Part shown: positions 1 through 6,254 of the stretch, piece by piece
Numbering within the stretch: the stretch's first letter is position 1
Layout of the letters: each line of letters begins with the position of its first letter
The notes under the pieces: generated by a model
Database searches by the model: none
What the model saw: the letters and a program-made list of their open reading frames with translations, nothing else
What the model was told of the DNA's origin: nothing
Translations under genes and position numbers: made by a program
Assembly: GCA_023422775.1 (NCBI GenBank)
Contig: JAFAGM010000066.1
Coordinates: 1-10,684 of the forward strand
Source: Pseudomonadota bacterium
Lineage (GTDB): Bacteria > Pseudomonadota > Alphaproteobacteria > Rhizobiales > Xanthobacteraceae
DNA length: 10,684 nucleotides
Direction of reading: 5' to 3'

Positions 1-1561
1 CCAGCACGCCGCGCTTGTCGCGGATGTTGGTCGCGGTGGGCGCCGTGGTCGACGGCAACATCTCGACCACGATGTCCTCGTTCTCGCTGACCGGCAGTTG
101 GTCCTCGATCGCGATCCTGATCGGGAAGTCGTGGCCGTTGCGCACCGTGGTCTTGAACGCGCGCTCGTCGGTCTTCGACGTCGTCACGATCAGGCCGCCG
201 GTCCCCTCGTTGCGCTTGAGAACGGAACGCTCGATCTTGATCTTGTCGTCGGCGCCGAAGCCGAGCCGCACGGTTTCGTCCTTGCCGGCGGCCACCATCT
301 GGCCGCGGCCGACGAACACGCCATCGCGATAGATCGCAACCCGGCCCGGCAGCAGCGGCGCGTCCTCATTCTGCCTGAAACTCGCTTCGAGGAATGCGGT
401 CGGATCCTTCACCGGCGCGGCGCGCACCGCGAGGTCGGGAGCAATCATCGCGCTGGCGACGCGCAGGCTCTTGGCGCCCTCGCTGGCGCCGAGGCTGACG
501 CGGCCTGGAATCCTGAACACCACCTGGAAGCTGCCGACATCAGCCGTAGCCTGCTGCTCATCTGCGCGCTCCGCGAGCGATTCCGCCCTGGGCGCCGGTG
601 CGGCGCGCGACAGCGGTTTTGCCGCATAATCCATCGCGCCGCTGCTGACGGACGCCGCGGGACGCGGCGGTTGCGGGTACTGCACGATCAGCGAATTGAG
701 ATCGGGTGCGTTGCCGCCGCGCGTGGTCCGCACCGTCGAAACACTAAGCGCGACATTCGACCAGTCCTCACCCGTGCTTTGGGTGATCTCGGCGCGGCGC
801 ACCAGTTCGAGCGCAGGTTTGCGATCCCTGGCGCCGGTGTCGAGGCGGGCATCATACAGCGGCATCCAGCGCGCCTTGCGCACCGCGTAGGTCACCCGCA
901 GCGTCGCCCTGGTAGCGGCGACGGTTGCGAGTTCGATCCGCACTTCCATCTTGCTCGGCGGCTTCTGCGCGCGGTCCTGCTCCAGACGCGCGATTTCGCG
1001 GTCGAACTCGCGCTGCTTGCGTTCGGTATCACGGATGGCGGCCTCGGCGCTGGCGATTTCCTCCCCGACCGCCGCGAAGGCCGCGCGCCATTCCGAAATC
1101 GGACGCGCCTCACCCTTGTCGCCGATCCCGGCAGGAGATGCCGCGGCGAAGCGCTCGGCGAACTTGCGCCGCGCCGCGGCGGCATCGATCGCGCCTTGCA
1201 GATTGGCGCGCTCGTCCTTCAGCGCCTCGATGCGCTTGTCGAGTTCCGGGAGATTGACCGGCGGCGCGGCGCGCGGCGGCCTTGCATCGATTGCACCGAT
1301 GGTGAGCTTCGTGCTCGCCTCGCCTTCGACCCGCAGCGAGGACGGATCGAGCGTCAGCGGAAAATCCCTGAGCACGGCTGAGTTCTCGCCGGCGGGAAGA
1401 TCAAGCGTGACGACGCGCGTGACGCTGGCGCCGTCGGGATAGACGGTGACGGCATCGACCGCCGAACTGGCGTCGATGTTTGCCGCCTGCGCCCCACCCG
1501 CGGCCAGGGCCGTCAGGACGACGAGGCTCGTCGTAAGAAAACTGTTCGCAATCAATCGCAT
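1..1561 (-). CDS. Exported DUF4139 (mucoidy inhibitor MuiA-like) family protein, C-terminus cut by window edge
   Basis: An uninterrupted frame of 520 codons runs from the ATG at 1561-1559 to base 2 and continues past the window. A good ribosome-binding site (AGGAG at 1569-1573, 7-base spacer) fixes the start. Residues 1-26 look like a Sec signal peptide (MRLIANSF, hydrophobic core, cleavage near AQA|AN), so the protein is probably periplasmic or envelope-associated. Residues 30-100 resemble the N-terminal DUF4140-type beta domain (VTVYPDGASVTRVV). Residues 104-200 are charged and heptad-like, as in a coiled coil. Residues 205-520 match DUF4139, with its typical YAVRKARWMPLYDARL and TGEDWSNVALSVST stretches. 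A Pro/Ala-rich linker occupies about 297-335. Family members are usually about 520-600 residues, so probably only a short C-terminal piece is missing. The biochemical role of the family is not established; the MuiA name comes from a mucoidy phenotype. I am confident of the family but not of a function. Confidence 0.88.
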   Translation of the reverse strand, partial: MRLIANSFLTTSLVVLTALAAGGAQAANIDASSAVDAVTVYPDGASVTRVVTLDLPAGENSAVLRDFPLTLDPSSLRVEGEASTKLTIGAIDARPPRAAPPVNLPELDKRIEALKDERANLQGAIDAAAARRKFAERFAAASPAGIGDKGEARPISEWRAAFAAVGEEIASAEAAIRDTERKQREFDREIARLEQDRAQKPPSKMEVRIELATVAATRATLRVTYAVRKARWMPLYDARLDTGARDRKPALELVRRAEITQSTGEDWSNVALSVSTVRTTRGGNAPDLNSLIVQYPQPPRPAASVSSGAMDYAAKPLSRAAPAPRAESLAERADEQQATADVGSFQVVFRIPGRVSLGASEGAKSLRVASAMIAPDLAVRAAPVKDPTAFLEASFRQNEDAPLLPGRVAIYRDGVFVGRGQMVAAGKDETVRLGFGADDKIKIERSVLKRNEGTGGLIVTTSKTDERAFKTTVRNGHDFPIRIAIEDQLPVSENEDIVVEMLPSTTAPTATNIRDKRGVL

Positions 1562-1738
1562 GGATTCTCTCCTGAACCGTTCGCCCGATGGCGACACGCC
1601 GACAAGCCCACCGCTCCCGGTCGTGAGACGCAGCAAGAGCGCAACGGGTTCGATCCGGATTTGAGGCTTCCATGCGGCTTCGCCGCGGCGGGACCGCGGC
1701 GAAGAATGAACATGCACCCGAGGGAAAGAGGTCGCGCC
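1562..1738. other. serA to DUF4139 intergenic region
   Basis: These 177 bases separate the serA stop from the DUF4139 start. They hold the ribosome-binding site of the DUF4139 gene at 1569-1573 and a strong inverted repeat at 1678-1704. The DUF4139 promoter presumably lies between the two. I see no convincing -35/-10 pair and no small gene in it. Confidence 0.5.
1678..1704 (-). terminator. Possible serA terminator hairpin (no U tract)
   Basis: The arms CTTCGCCGCGG (1678-1688) and CCGCGGCGAAG (1694-1704) are perfect 11-bp complements around a 5-base loop. The hairpin starts 34 bases after the serA stop codon in the direction of transcription. It is very GC-rich and stable, but no run of U follows it on the minus strand. 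It could therefore be a weak or factor-assisted terminator, or an mRNA 3'-end stabiliser. Confidence 0.45.
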
Positions 1739-3328
1739 CTAGAACACCAGCGCCTTGGCCTGCTTCACCTGTGGCAGCGCCTGCACCTTCGCCAGCACGT
1801 CCGCGGGCACCGGGCCGTCGATCTCGACCAGCGCAATGGCGTCGCCGCCCTGCTTGGTACGGCCGAGATGGAAGGTCGCGATATTGATCTGGGCCGCGCC
1901 GAGCAGGCCGGCGAAGCTGCCGATGAAGCCGGGCTTGTCCTCATTGGTCACGTAGATCATCGATTTGCCGAACTCGGCGTCGACCCGGATGCCCTTGATG
2001 TCGACCAGCCGCGGCTTGCCGTCGTGGTACACCGTGCCCGACACCGAACGCTCCTGCCGCTCGGTCGTAACCGCGACCGTGATCAGGCTTTCGTAATCGC
2101 TCTGCGCCGCACGCACGATTTCATCGACCACCATGCCGCGCTCTTTCGCGACGACCGGCGCGGAGACCACGTTGACCTCGCCCAGCATCGGCCGCAGCAG
2201 GCCCGACAGCACCGCCGAGGTAATCGCCTTGATCTTCATCTCGGCGACGGCGCCCTCATAAGTAATCTGGACTTTCGAGATCCCGCTCTCGGTGAGCTGG
2301 CCGGCGAACGAGCCGAGCTTTTCGGCGAGTTCGATGAACGGCTTCAGCTTCGGGGCCTCTTCCGCCGTGATCGACGGGAAGTTCACCGCGTTCGAGATCG
2401 CGCCGGTCAGGAGATAGTCCGACATCTGCTCGGCGACCTGCAGCGCGACGTTCTCCTGTGCTTCGGTGGTGGAGGCGCCGAGATGCGGGGTGCAGATCAC
2501 GTTCGGGTGGCCGAACAGCACGTTCCTGGTGGCGGGCTCCTCGACGAACACGTCGAAGGCGGCGCCCGCGACATGTTTGGAATTCAGCGCATCGACCAGC
2601 GCCTGCTCGTCGACCAGGCCGCCGCGCGCGCAGTTGACGATGCGCACGCCCTTTTTCATCTTCGCGATCGCCGCCGCATCGATGATGTTTTTGGTCTTCT
2701 CGGTCAGGGGCGTGTGCAGCGTGATGAAATCGGCGCGCTTGAGCAGATCGTCGAGTTCGACCTTTTCGACGCCGATATCCTTGGCGCGCTCGGGTGACAG
2801 GAACGGATCGAACGCGGCGACCTTCATGCGCAAACCAAGCGCGCGGTCGGCGACGATCGCACCGATGTTGCCGCAGCCAATCACGCCCAGCGTCTTGCCG
2901 GTGATCTCGACGCCCATGAAGCGGTTCTTCTCCCACTTGCCGGCCTGCGTCGAGGCGTCGGCCTGCGGAATTTCCCGCGCCAGCGCCAGCATCAAGGTAA
3001 TGGCATGTTCAGCGGTCGTGATCGAATTGCCGAACGGCGTGTTCATCACGATGATGCCCTTGGCGGTGGCGGCCGGGATCTCGACATTGTCGACGCCGAT
3101 GCCGGCGCGGCCGATTACCTTCAGCCTCTTCGCCCTGTCGATGATCTTCGCGGTCGCTTTCGTCGCGGAGCGGATCGCAAGGCCGTCATAGTTGCCGATG
3201 ATCTCGGCAAGCTTGTCCTTGTCCTTGCCGAGATTGGGCTGGAAATCGACCTCGACGCCACGATCCTTGAAGATCTGCACGGCGGCAGGAGACAGCGCGT
3301 CGGAAATGAGAACTTTGGGTTTGGACAT
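1739..3328 (-). CDS. serA: D-3-phosphoglycerate dehydrogenase, long type with ACT domain
   Basis: The 529-residue protein oxidises 3-phosphoglycerate to 3-phosphohydroxypyruvate with NAD+, the first committed step of serine synthesis in the cytoplasm. The 2-hydroxyacid dehydrogenase fold is complete. The Rossmann motif GCGNIG is at 151-156, with D174 ending the second strand (AAFDP), which suits NAD rather than NADP. The catalytic set is R235 (NCARGG), E264 (FVEEP) and H282 (CTPHLGAST). Residues about 320-450 form the intervening (ASB-type) domain of the long enzymes. Residues about 458-529 are an ACT domain (MIYVTNEDKPGFIG), the usual site of serine feedback in related enzymes, though I cannot tell whether serine inhibits this one. 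The ATG is supported by AAAGGA at 3336-3341 with a 7-base spacer; the stop is TAG. It lies 139 bases downstream of serC in the same direction, with a palindromic repeat between them, so cotranscription is likely but not certain. Confidence 0.97.
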   Translation of the reverse strand: MSKPKVLISDALSPAAVQIFKDRGVEVDFQPNLGKDKDKLAEIIGNYDGLAIRSATKATAKIIDRAKRLKVIGRAGIGVDNVEIPAATAKGIIVMNTPFGNSITTAEHAITLMLALAREIPQADASTQAGKWEKNRFMGVEITGKTLGVIGCGNIGAIVADRALGLRMKVAAFDPFLSPERAKDIGVEKVELDDLLKRADFITLHTPLTEKTKNIIDAAAIAKMKKGVRIVNCARGGLVDEQALVDALNSKHVAGAAFDVFVEEPATRNVLFGHPNVICTPHLGASTTEAQENVALQVAEQMSDYLLTGAISNAVNFPSITAEEAPKLKPFIELAEKLGSFAGQLTESGISKVQITYEGAVAEMKIKAITSAVLSGLLRPMLGEVNVVSAPVVAKERGMVVDEIVRAAQSDYESLITVAVTTERQERSVSGTVYHDGKPRLVDIKGIRVDAEFGKSMIYVTNEDKPGFIGSFAGLLGAAQINIATFHLGRTKQGGDAIALVEIDGPVPADVLAKVQALPQVKQAKALVF

Positions 3329-3353
3329 GGGATGATCCTTTGGGAAATCGATT

Positions 3354-3452
3354 GTCGTCCCGGCCGCAGCGCCTCTTGGCGCGTAGAGCCGGGACTCATA
3401 CTCCGTGCTATGGCTATGGGTCCCGGCTCGCGCTTCGCTTGGCCGGGACGAC
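3354..3452. repeat. Nested palindromic (REP-like) intergenic element between serC and serA
   Basis: Two inverted repeats are nested. The outer arms are GTCGTCCCGGCC (3354-3365) and GGCCGGGACGAC (3441-3452), 12 of 12 complementary. The inner arms are GAGCCGGGAC (3386-3395) and GTCCCGGCTC (3420-3429), 10 of 10. The inner stem extends by one G-T wobble and four more pairs (CATA at 3397-3400, TATG at 3415-3418), leaving a 14-base loop. Inner and outer arms share the CCGGGAC core, so the element looks like two related half-palindromes in inverted orientation. Elements with this core are, as I recall, scattered between genes in Bradyrhizobium and relatives. I infer a REP/BIME-like non-autonomous repeat; the copy number cannot be seen here. 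In the serC-serA transcript it would fold into a strong structure. Confidence 0.75.
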
Positions 3453-3467
3453 GGCTGAGAGGACGAG

Positions 3468-4640
3468 CTAAGCCGCCTTCGGCAACGTGGCCTTGGTCTC
3501 GGCGAATGCCCAGTCGATCCACTGCGTCAGCAGCGCGACGTCGGAGGCTTCCACGGTGGCGCCGCACCAGATCCGCAAACCTGCCGGCGCATCGCGGTAA
3601 TAGGCGAAGTCGTAGCCGGCGGCTTCCTTCTCGACCAGCGCAACCAGCTTCTTCGAGAACTCCGCCTGCGCATCCGCCGTCAGCGAGGTGATGGCGGGAT
3701 CGGTAAACTTCAGGCACACCGAGGTGTTGGAGCGGATCGACGGGTCCTTTGCCAGGAAATCGATCCACGGCGTCTTCGCCTTCCAGTCCGACAGCACCCT
3801 GGTGTTGGCGTCGGCGCGCGCGATCAGGGCCTTGAGGCCGCCGATCGATTTGGCCCAGTTCAGCGCATCGAGATAGTCCTCGACGCACAGCATCGACGGC
3901 GTGTTGATGGTCTCGCCTTCGAAGATGCCTTGATTCAGCTTGCCGCCCTTGGTGAGGCGGAAAATCTTCGGCAGCGGCCATGCCGGCTTGTAGGTCTCGA
4001 GCCGCTCTACCGCGCGCGGGCTGAGGATCAGCATGCCGTGCGCGGCTTCCCCGCCCAGCGCCTTCTGCCAGGAGAACGTCACCACATCGAGCTTTGCAAA
4101 ATCGAGCGGCTGCGCGAAAGCGGCAGACGTCGCATCGCAGATCGTGAGGCCCTGGCGATCGGCCTTGATCCAGTCGGCGTTGGGCACGCGCACGCCTGAT
4201 GTCGTGCCGTTCCATGTGAAGACGATGTCGGAGGCCGGATCGGCCTTGGAGAGGTCGGGAATGTCGCCATAACCGGCGTGCAGCTTGGTGACGTCCTTGA
4301 GCTTCAGTTCCTTGACGATGTCGCTGACCCAGCCCTCACCGAAGGATTCCCAGGCGATGGTGGTGACCGGGCGGGCGCCGAGCAGCGACCACAGCGCCAT
4401 TTCGACCGCGCCGGTATCGGACGCCGGCACGATGCCGATCTTGTAATCGGCCGGGACTTCAAGCACTTCGCGCGTCAGGTCGATCGCGAGTTTGAGCCGC
4501 GCCTTGCCGATCTTCGCACGATGCGAGCGGCCGAGAGCGGCGTCCTTGAGATTTTGGGGATTCCAGCCGGGGCGCTTGGCGCAGGGGCCGGAAGAAAAAT
4601 GCGGCACGTTCGGCCGCGAAGCGGGCTTCGCAACGGTCAT
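3468..4640 (-). CDS. serC: Phosphoserine aminotransferase, Methanosarcina type
   Basis: The 390-residue PLP enzyme transfers an amino group from glutamate to 3-phosphohydroxypyruvate to give phosphoserine, the second step of serine synthesis. A branch of the same family can serve vitamin B6 synthesis. The N-terminal NVPHFSSGPCAKRPGW at 11-26 is characteristic of the alphaproteobacterial/Methanosarcina-type PSAT subfamily and differs from E. coli SerC. The fold-type I signature is clear: D169 (TICDATSA) for the pyridine nitrogen and the Schiff-base lysine K193 (FSWQKALGGE). The GEGW at 101-104 and the NTPSM at 246-250 are also family-like. The ATG at 4640-4638 is preceded by GGAAGGA (4647-4653) with a 6-base spacer; the stop is TAG. 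serA follows in the same direction, so SerC acts on the product of its downstream neighbour's enzyme. serB is not in the window. Confidence 0.96.
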   Translation of the reverse strand: MTVAKPASRPNVPHFSSGPCAKRPGWNPQNLKDAALGRSHRAKIGKARLKLAIDLTREVLEVPADYKIGIVPASDTGAVEMALWSLLGARPVTTIAWESFGEGWVSDIVKELKLKDVTKLHAGYGDIPDLSKADPASDIVFTWNGTTSGVRVPNADWIKADRQGLTICDATSAAFAQPLDFAKLDVVTFSWQKALGGEAAHGMLILSPRAVERLETYKPAWPLPKIFRLTKGGKLNQGIFEGETINTPSMLCVEDYLDALNWAKSIGGLKALIARADANTRVLSDWKAKTPWIDFLAKDPSIRSNTSVCLKFTDPAITSLTADAQAEFSKKLVALVEKEAAGYDFAYYRDAPAGLRIWCGATVEASDVALLTQWIDWAFAETKATLPKAA

Positions 4641-4663
4641 GATCTATCCTTCCAGATAGTAAG

Positions 4664-4681
4664 CCTCCCGTTGGGGGGAGG
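4664..4681 (-). other. Small inverted repeat in the serC leader
   Basis: The arms CCTCCC (4664-4669) and GGGAGG (4676-4681) are perfect 6-bp complements around a 6-base loop. The repeat sits 38 bases after the stop of the 70-residue gene and 23 bases before the serC start. It could be a weak terminator or part of the serC leader. No U-run follows it, so I do not call it a terminator. Confidence 0.3.
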
Positions 4682-4719
4682 TGTCCCGCCGCGGTCATTA
4701 GGGGAATCGCGCCCGACCG

Positions 4720-4932
4720 TCAAGAAACTTGGGCGGGATCGGAGGGGGCCTCGCCTTCACACGCGAGTGAAGCGTCCTCGCCGGCGTCCGGCGCCGGCAC
4801 CTGTCCGAGCAATTCGGCGGCCTCGGTCACGAGCTTCGCTGCCTGCCGCCGGCTCGCGACCTTCAGGATGCGCACATCGCCGGCCTGCACGACATATTCG
4901 TCCCCGACCCGGACGATCGAATAGTTCTTCAT
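4720..4932 (-). CDS. Hypothetical 70-residue protein with beta-rich N-terminus and acidic tail
   Basis: I do not recognise a named family. The ATG at 4932-4930 has a modest purine-rich site upstream (TTGGGGAT, about 6 bases away); the stop is TGA. Residues 3-26 (YSIVRVGDEYVVQAGDVRILKVAS) have the alternating pattern of two or three short beta strands. Residues 27-43 form a likely amphipathic helix (SRRQAAKLVTEAAELLG). Residues 44-70 are Pro/Ala/Asp/Glu-rich and probably disordered. There is no signal peptide or membrane segment, so it is presumably cytoplasmic. The beta-beta-helix layout loosely resembles small DUF2188-like proteins, but this is shape only. The coherent composition and its fit between genes support a real gene. 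It lies 79 bases upstream of serC in the same direction and may be read through into it. Confidence 0.7.
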   Translation of the reverse strand: MKNYSIVRVGDEYVVQAGDVRILKVASRRQAAKLVTEAAELLGQVPAPDAGEDASLACEGEAPSDPAQVS

Positions 4933-5093
4933 CGGAAATCCCCAAGCGCCCCAAGCCCGAAGGTGGCGCCGGAATAGCGCAGACGTCCCTCTCCGTAAAA
5001 CAACGGACGCCTGCGTGGTTTATCGGTTATTAATTCGATCGCGGAAAACACCGCTACCGCAAGCAGTAGCGACAGCAGCGACTCAACTGCGCG
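4933..5093. other. Intergenic region between GNAT gene and 70-residue gene
   Basis: These 161 bases carry the inverted repeat at 4978-5015. They also hold a small AT-richer patch (5018-5038) in an otherwise GC-rich area, and short stems near 5041-5070 (GCGG/CCGC and GCTAC/GTAGC). A promoter for the 70-residue gene and serC probably lies here, but I cannot place -35 and -10 boxes with confidence. Confidence 0.4.
4978..5015 (-). other. Imperfect inverted repeat upstream of the 70-residue gene
   Basis: The 11-base arms at 4978-4988 (CGCAGACGTCC) and 5005-5015 (GGACGCCTGCG) pair at 10 of 11 positions. The one exception becomes a U-G wobble in the minus-strand RNA. The loop is 16 bases. It lies between the GNAT stop (78 bases away) and the start of the 70-residue gene (45 bases away). 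It could be a terminator without a U tract, a leader structure, or a binding site. Confidence 0.4.
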
Positions 5094-5564
5094 TCAAAAC
5101 CTGATCGTCATGCCGACGTGGCTGCGCGCAAACCCCAATCGTTCATAAAACCGCTGCGCATCGACACGGGTGTGATGCGTCAGCAGTTCAACCAGCTTGC
5201 ATCCGCGGCCGCGCGCTTCCGATATCGCCCATTGCACCAACTGTTCGCCGATGCCGCGGCTGCGGCAATGGCTGGCGACCCGGACGTCCTCGATCAGCCC
5301 GCGCGAGGCGCCTTGCGAACTGAGCCCAGGCAGGATGCAGAGTTGCAGGCAGCCGATGACGGCGCCCTCCCCGTTCTCCGCGACGACGAGCTGAACATTG
5401 GGATCGCGCGAGAGCCGCTCGAATGCCGCGACGTAATACTGCGGCAACGGGTCTTCGATCCGTTCCCTCGGCCCGCCGAGCGGATCGTCCGCGAGCATGG
5501 CGACGATGGGGCCAATGTCCTCGCGGCGCGCGGGGCGAATGGTAATGTCAGAAGTGGTGGACAT
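5094..5564 (-). CDS. GNAT-family N-acetyltransferase
   Basis: The 156-residue protein is a full-length single-domain GNAT enzyme, which moves an acetyl group from acetyl-CoA to an amine. The N-terminus (DITIRPARREDIGPIVAML) is the usual beta1-alpha1 start. The central strands (QLVVAENGEGAVIGCLQLCILPGL, 58-81) lead to motif A with the pyrophosphate-binding loop R101-S-R-G-I-G-E107. The C-terminal part has the family FYERLGF at 139-145. There is no signal peptide. The acceptor cannot be predicted; the HHTRVDAQRFYERLGF end is common in uncharacterised small acetyltransferases. The ATG at 5564-5562 has only a weak GGAAA (5570-5574, 5-base spacer). It starts 17 bases after the stop of the upstream GST gene, so the two are probably cotranscribed. 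Confidence 0.92.
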   Translation of the reverse strand: MSTTSDITIRPARREDIGPIVAMLADDPLGGPRERIEDPLPQYYVAAFERLSRDPNVQLVVAENGEGAVIGCLQLCILPGLSSQGASRGLIEDVRVASHCRSRGIGEQLVQWAISEARGRGCKLVELLTHHTRVDAQRFYERLGFARSHVGMTIRF

Positions 5565-5581
5565 GATCGTTTCCGATGAGG

Positions 5582-6172
5582 TCAGCGCGCCGGCGGCAGG
5601 CCGAGAAGTTTCTCGGTCTCGCCGATCCAGCGGCTCACGGCGCCGTAACGATCGACATCGAAGCCGCCTTGATGCGCCAGGCGGGTATAGGCCAACAGCG
5701 ACACGTCGGCGAGCGAGACGTTATCGCCGGCGAGGAACGGCGTAACGGCAAGCTGTTGCTCCATTCGCGCCAGCGCAGCGTAGCCGCGCTTGACCTTCTC
5801 CGGGTCGAGATCGGAAGCCGGCTTGCCGAGATAGAACATCTGGAAACGACAGACCGCGATGTAGGGCTCATGGCTGTATTGCTCCCAGAACAGCCACTCG
5901 TCCATTTTGGCTTGCGCGTATGCATCCGACGGAATGAGGCGGGAGCCGCGGGCGAGATAGCGGATGATGGCGTTGGATTGGGCGAGCGTCCGTCCGTCGT
6001 CGAGTTCGACGGTGGGCACCTGGCCTGCGCTATTCAGCTTGAGGAACCCAGCCGTCCGCGTCTCGCCCTTGAGCGTATCGACGGCGATCCAGCTGTAGGG
6101 CAGCGCGAGATGGTCGCACACCCATTTCACCTTCAGGCAATTGCCGGAATTGGTGTCGCCGTAGACCTTCAT
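5582..6172 (-). CDS. Glutathione S-transferase family protein
   Basis: The 196-residue protein has the two-domain GST layout. The N-terminal thioredoxin-like domain (1-76) carries the cis-proline P53 (GQVPTVEL) and the gamma-glutamyl-binding pair S66-N67 (LAQSNAIIRYLA). The all-helical C-terminal domain (about 85-196) has the N-capping motif S153-L-A-D156 (NVSLADVSLLAYT). The candidate catalytic region is SGNCLKV at 9-15, with S9, N11 and C12 near the usual Ser/Cys position, so a serine or cysteine type is possible. The substrate is unknown; such proteins act in detoxification or as glutathione-dependent lyases or reductases in the cytoplasm. The ATG at 6172-6170 has AGGAT (6181-6185) with an 8-base spacer. 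That site sits in the loop of an inverted repeat at 6172-6203. The GNAT gene follows 17 bases after the stop. Confidence 0.94.
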   Translation of the reverse strand: MKVYGDTNSGNCLKVKWVCDHLALPYSWIAVDTLKGETRTAGFLKLNSAGQVPTVELDDGRTLAQSNAIIRYLARGSRLIPSDAYAQAKMDEWLFWEQYSHEPYIAVCRFQMFYLGKPASDLDPEKVKRGYAALARMEQQLAVTPFLAGDNVSLADVSLLAYTRLAHQGGFDVDRYGAVSRWIGETEKLLGLPPAR

Positions 6173-6203
6173 GCACTGTCATCCTGGTTAGGGAGACAGT
6201 GCA
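6172..6203 (-). promoter_or_regulatory. 9-bp perfect dyad spanning the GST ribosome-binding site
   Basis: The arms TGCACTGTC (6172-6180) and GACAGTGCA (6195-6203) are perfect complements separated by 14 bases. The downstream arm includes the A of the GST start codon, and the loop contains the Shine-Dalgarno AGGAT (6181-6185). In RNA this would be a hairpin showing the ribosome-binding site in its loop; in DNA it would be an operator-like dyad. A consensus TTGACA reads on the minus strand at 6226-6221. Seventeen bases further is TGCACT (6203-6198), a poor -10 that overlaps the upstream arm. If this is the promoter, the dyad covers the -10 and start site, which favours a repressor operator. Function is inferred only. 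Confidence 0.55.
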
Positions 6204-6226
6204 ACAGGCGGCGGCAAATCTGTCAA

Positions 6227-6248
6227 CGGCGGCAGGATCATGCCGCCG
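6227..6248 (-). terminator. Possible terminator hairpin after the 254-residue barrel gene
   Basis: The arms CGGCGGCA (6227-6234) and TGCCGCCG (6241-6248) are perfect 8-bp complements with a 6-base loop. The hairpin begins 6 bases after the stop codon. The minus-strand tail is only mildly T-rich (TTGACAGATTTG), so it is a weak intrinsic-terminator candidate. The same tail supplies the TTGACA proposed as the GST -35. Confidence 0.5.
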
Positions 6249-6254
6249 GCGAGG

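Noticed and set aside
98..1381. A 427-codon plus-strand reading frame opposite the DUF4139 gene
   Set aside because: It is Arg/His/Ala-rich with no recognisable domain, and lies antisense to a gene with a signal peptide and clear family motifs. Long antisense frames are expected in DNA with high third-position GC.
1661..2797. A 378-codon plus-strand reading frame opposite serA
   Set aside because: It is antisense to the conserved serA coding sequence. Its Arg/Asp/His/Leu-rich composition is typical of a shadow frame.
3121..4215. A 364-codon minus-strand frame overlapping serC and the start of serA
   Set aside because: It runs in the wrong frame across two well-identified genes and through the repeat at 3354-3452.
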